Below are positions 62,993 through 64,000 of a stretch of DNA of 64,000 nucleotides, piece after piece; position 1 is the stretch's first letter, and each line of letters begins with the position of its first letter. A program made the translations under genes and the position numbers. This stretch comes from FEN-1350 sp964643355. Its GTDB lineage: Bacteria; Planctomycetota; Phycisphaerae; Sedimentisphaerales; Anaerohalosphaeraceae. The DNA lies in NCBI GenBank assembly GCA_964643355.1, contig CAZXPW010000018.1:1-64000 (forward strand). The letters run 5' to 3'. The notes below the pieces were generated by a model. The model was not told the DNA's origin and did not search any database. It was given only the letters and a program-made list of their open reading frames with translations.

Positions 62993-64000
62993 ATGAAAGC
63001 GTTCAAACAAATTGCCTGGGGTCTGGCGTTCTTCGTACTTGCGGGGGGGATCGTATTCGCTCAGGGACCCTCTGCGGCAGAAAAGGTTGCGTTGCGGTTG
63101 CCGGATGACACCCTGGTCTTTGTCGCCACCAGCGGCATGGAGCGGCTCAAACCCGCCTTCGATCAATCCTCTCTCGGTCAAATCTGGAACGATGCGGAGG
63201 TCCAAAGTTTCTATACCCAGATCCGCGATCTGATTCTTGCCACCATCCGAAAGGGCATGACCGAATCGGATCTTCAGGCAGAACGGGAAATGACCTGGGT
63301 CTGCAATCTGGCTTCGGAAATCATCCAGAGCCCGATTGCCGTCGGCGTGATCGAAGTCCCTGCGGAGAACGCATCGGAGATGCCGTTCGGTTTTGTGATG
63401 GTTGCCGAAGCCGCCAAGCGCAAAGACAAACTCCAGACCCTGATCGATCAGTTTGAGCAGGAAGCCGTCAAAAACGAAACCGTCATCGTGGATACGAACC
63501 TCGGCGGCATTCCCCTGAAAACCATCGATGAGTCGGATATTCCGGCGGCCTGGGGATGGGTTCAGGACTTTTTTGTGATCCTGTTCAACACCGACTCCCC
63601 GGATACCCTCAAGAACCTCAAGATCCCGTCAAACCGAGCCAATCCGCTGAGCCGACTGCCCGGCAACGGCGATCTGATCGCGGTCTATTGTGATTTCCAG
63701 AAAATCGGCTCTGTTGTTTCCCGGTCGATGGAATCGGAAGGCGACACGGATGCCCTGGAAGCGATTCGCAAGGTTATGGACACCCTCGGTCTGCGAAAGG
63801 TTCAGTCGCTGACGGTTCGCGCCGGTTTTTCCGGCCAAGACCTGGTCGTGGACAAATGGTTCCATGTCCCGGCCCCGCAGACCGGCATCTTCTCGGCCTT
63901 CAAACCCATTGACCGCAAGCTTATCGCTCAAACCGACGGCCGCTCGATGACGACCATGATCTGGAATGTCGATCTGGGGACGCTCTACGATGTCGCGATC
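62993..64000 (+). CDS. Exported protein of unknown function, cut by the window edge
   Basis: An open frame of 336 codons running to the last base of the window. The ATG at 62993 follows GGAGGTTGCC. A signal peptide (MKAFKQIAWGLAFFVLAGG and a short polar end) precedes a soluble part. It contains the phrase LPDDTLVFVATSGMERLK, then an alpha/beta region. Proteins of this outline occur in planctomycetes, sometimes annotated as DUF3352-like, but I cannot assign a function. The 3' end is missing. Confidence 0.7.
   Translation, partial: MKAFKQIAWGLAFFVLAGGIVFAQGPSAAEKVALRLPDDTLVFVATSGMERLKPAFDQSSLGQIWNDAEVQSFYTQIRDLILATIRKGMTESDLQAEREMTWVCNLASEIIQSPIAVGVIEVPAENASEMPFGFVMVAEAAKRKDKLQTLIDQFEQEAVKNETVIVDTNLGGIPLKTIDESDIPAAWGWVQDFFVILFNTDSPDTLKNLKIPSNRANPLSRLPGNGDLIAVYCDFQKIGSVVSRSMESEGDTDALEAIRKVMDTLGLRKVQSLTVRAGFSGQDLVVDKWFHVPAPQTGIFSAFKPIDRKLIAQTDGRSMTTMIWNVDLGTLYDVAI

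Overview
This 64 kb window is chromosomal DNA from a planctomycete, most likely a Phycisphaerae or Sedimentisphaerales-type anaerobe. This is inferred from gene families, not from a marker gene. The supporting signs are secreted proteins ending in short dockerin-like EF-hand tails, a PEP-CTERM protein, a MoxR/DUF58/VWA cluster, a GH127-type glycosidase, an electron-bifurcating transhydrogenase pair (NfnAB) and the oxygen-independent, siroheme-dependent heme pathway (AhbABCD). I see no phage, transposase, CRISPR array or plasmid functions.

Layout. 0-8 kb: tRNA-Cys, nfnAB, a short CheW-like gene, a GH127 glycosidase, and a divergent pair (HAD phosphatase and DUF4432 aldose-epimerase-like) separated by a perfect 12-bp palindrome. 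8-31 kb: a run of 14 tightly packed minus-strand genes that looks like one operon. In transcription order it holds a coiled-coil membrane protein, a ferric-iron-type binding lipoprotein, a permease fused to an NHL propeller, a VWA/GATase-like protein, MoxR ATPase, DUF58, a BatA/VWA protein, a large exported protein, one ABC-2 ATPase, four paralogous double-length ABC-2 permeases and DUF503. 31-47 kb: a secreted repeat-propeller protein, the proA-proB-rnd operon, tRNA-Gly, DUF202, a queF/zinc-ribbon/ABC-2 exporter operon facing queC-queE, tRNA-Leu, a Gly/Met-rich exported protein, a B12-binding radical SAM protein with a beta-helix protein, and argJ. 47-57 kb: tatA, then cytochrome c assembly genes (resB, ccsA) and a compact heme operon (hemC, cobA-hemD fusion, ahbC, hemB, ahbD, ahbA-ahbB fusion). 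57-64 kb: a repeat-rich intergenic stretch with a small ORF, then secreted proteins (two paralogs with different C-terminal tails and a GHL10-like multidomain protein), hisI, and a gene cut by the window edge.

How it fits together. The Tat, ResB/CcsA and Ahb genes together would supply heme and mature c-type cytochromes under anoxia. The window lacks genes for 5-aminolevulinate formation (hemA, hemL) and for precorrin-2 to siroheme conversion, so these must lie elsewhere. The secreted dockerin-like, GH127 and GHL10 proteins point to polysaccharide use. The most unusual items are the permease-NHL fusion without a nearby ATPase, the array of four double ABC-2 permeases, the AhbA-AhbB fusion, a translationally coupled leader ORF, a divergent repeat of about 165 bp found twice, and paralogs that share one exported domain on different tails.
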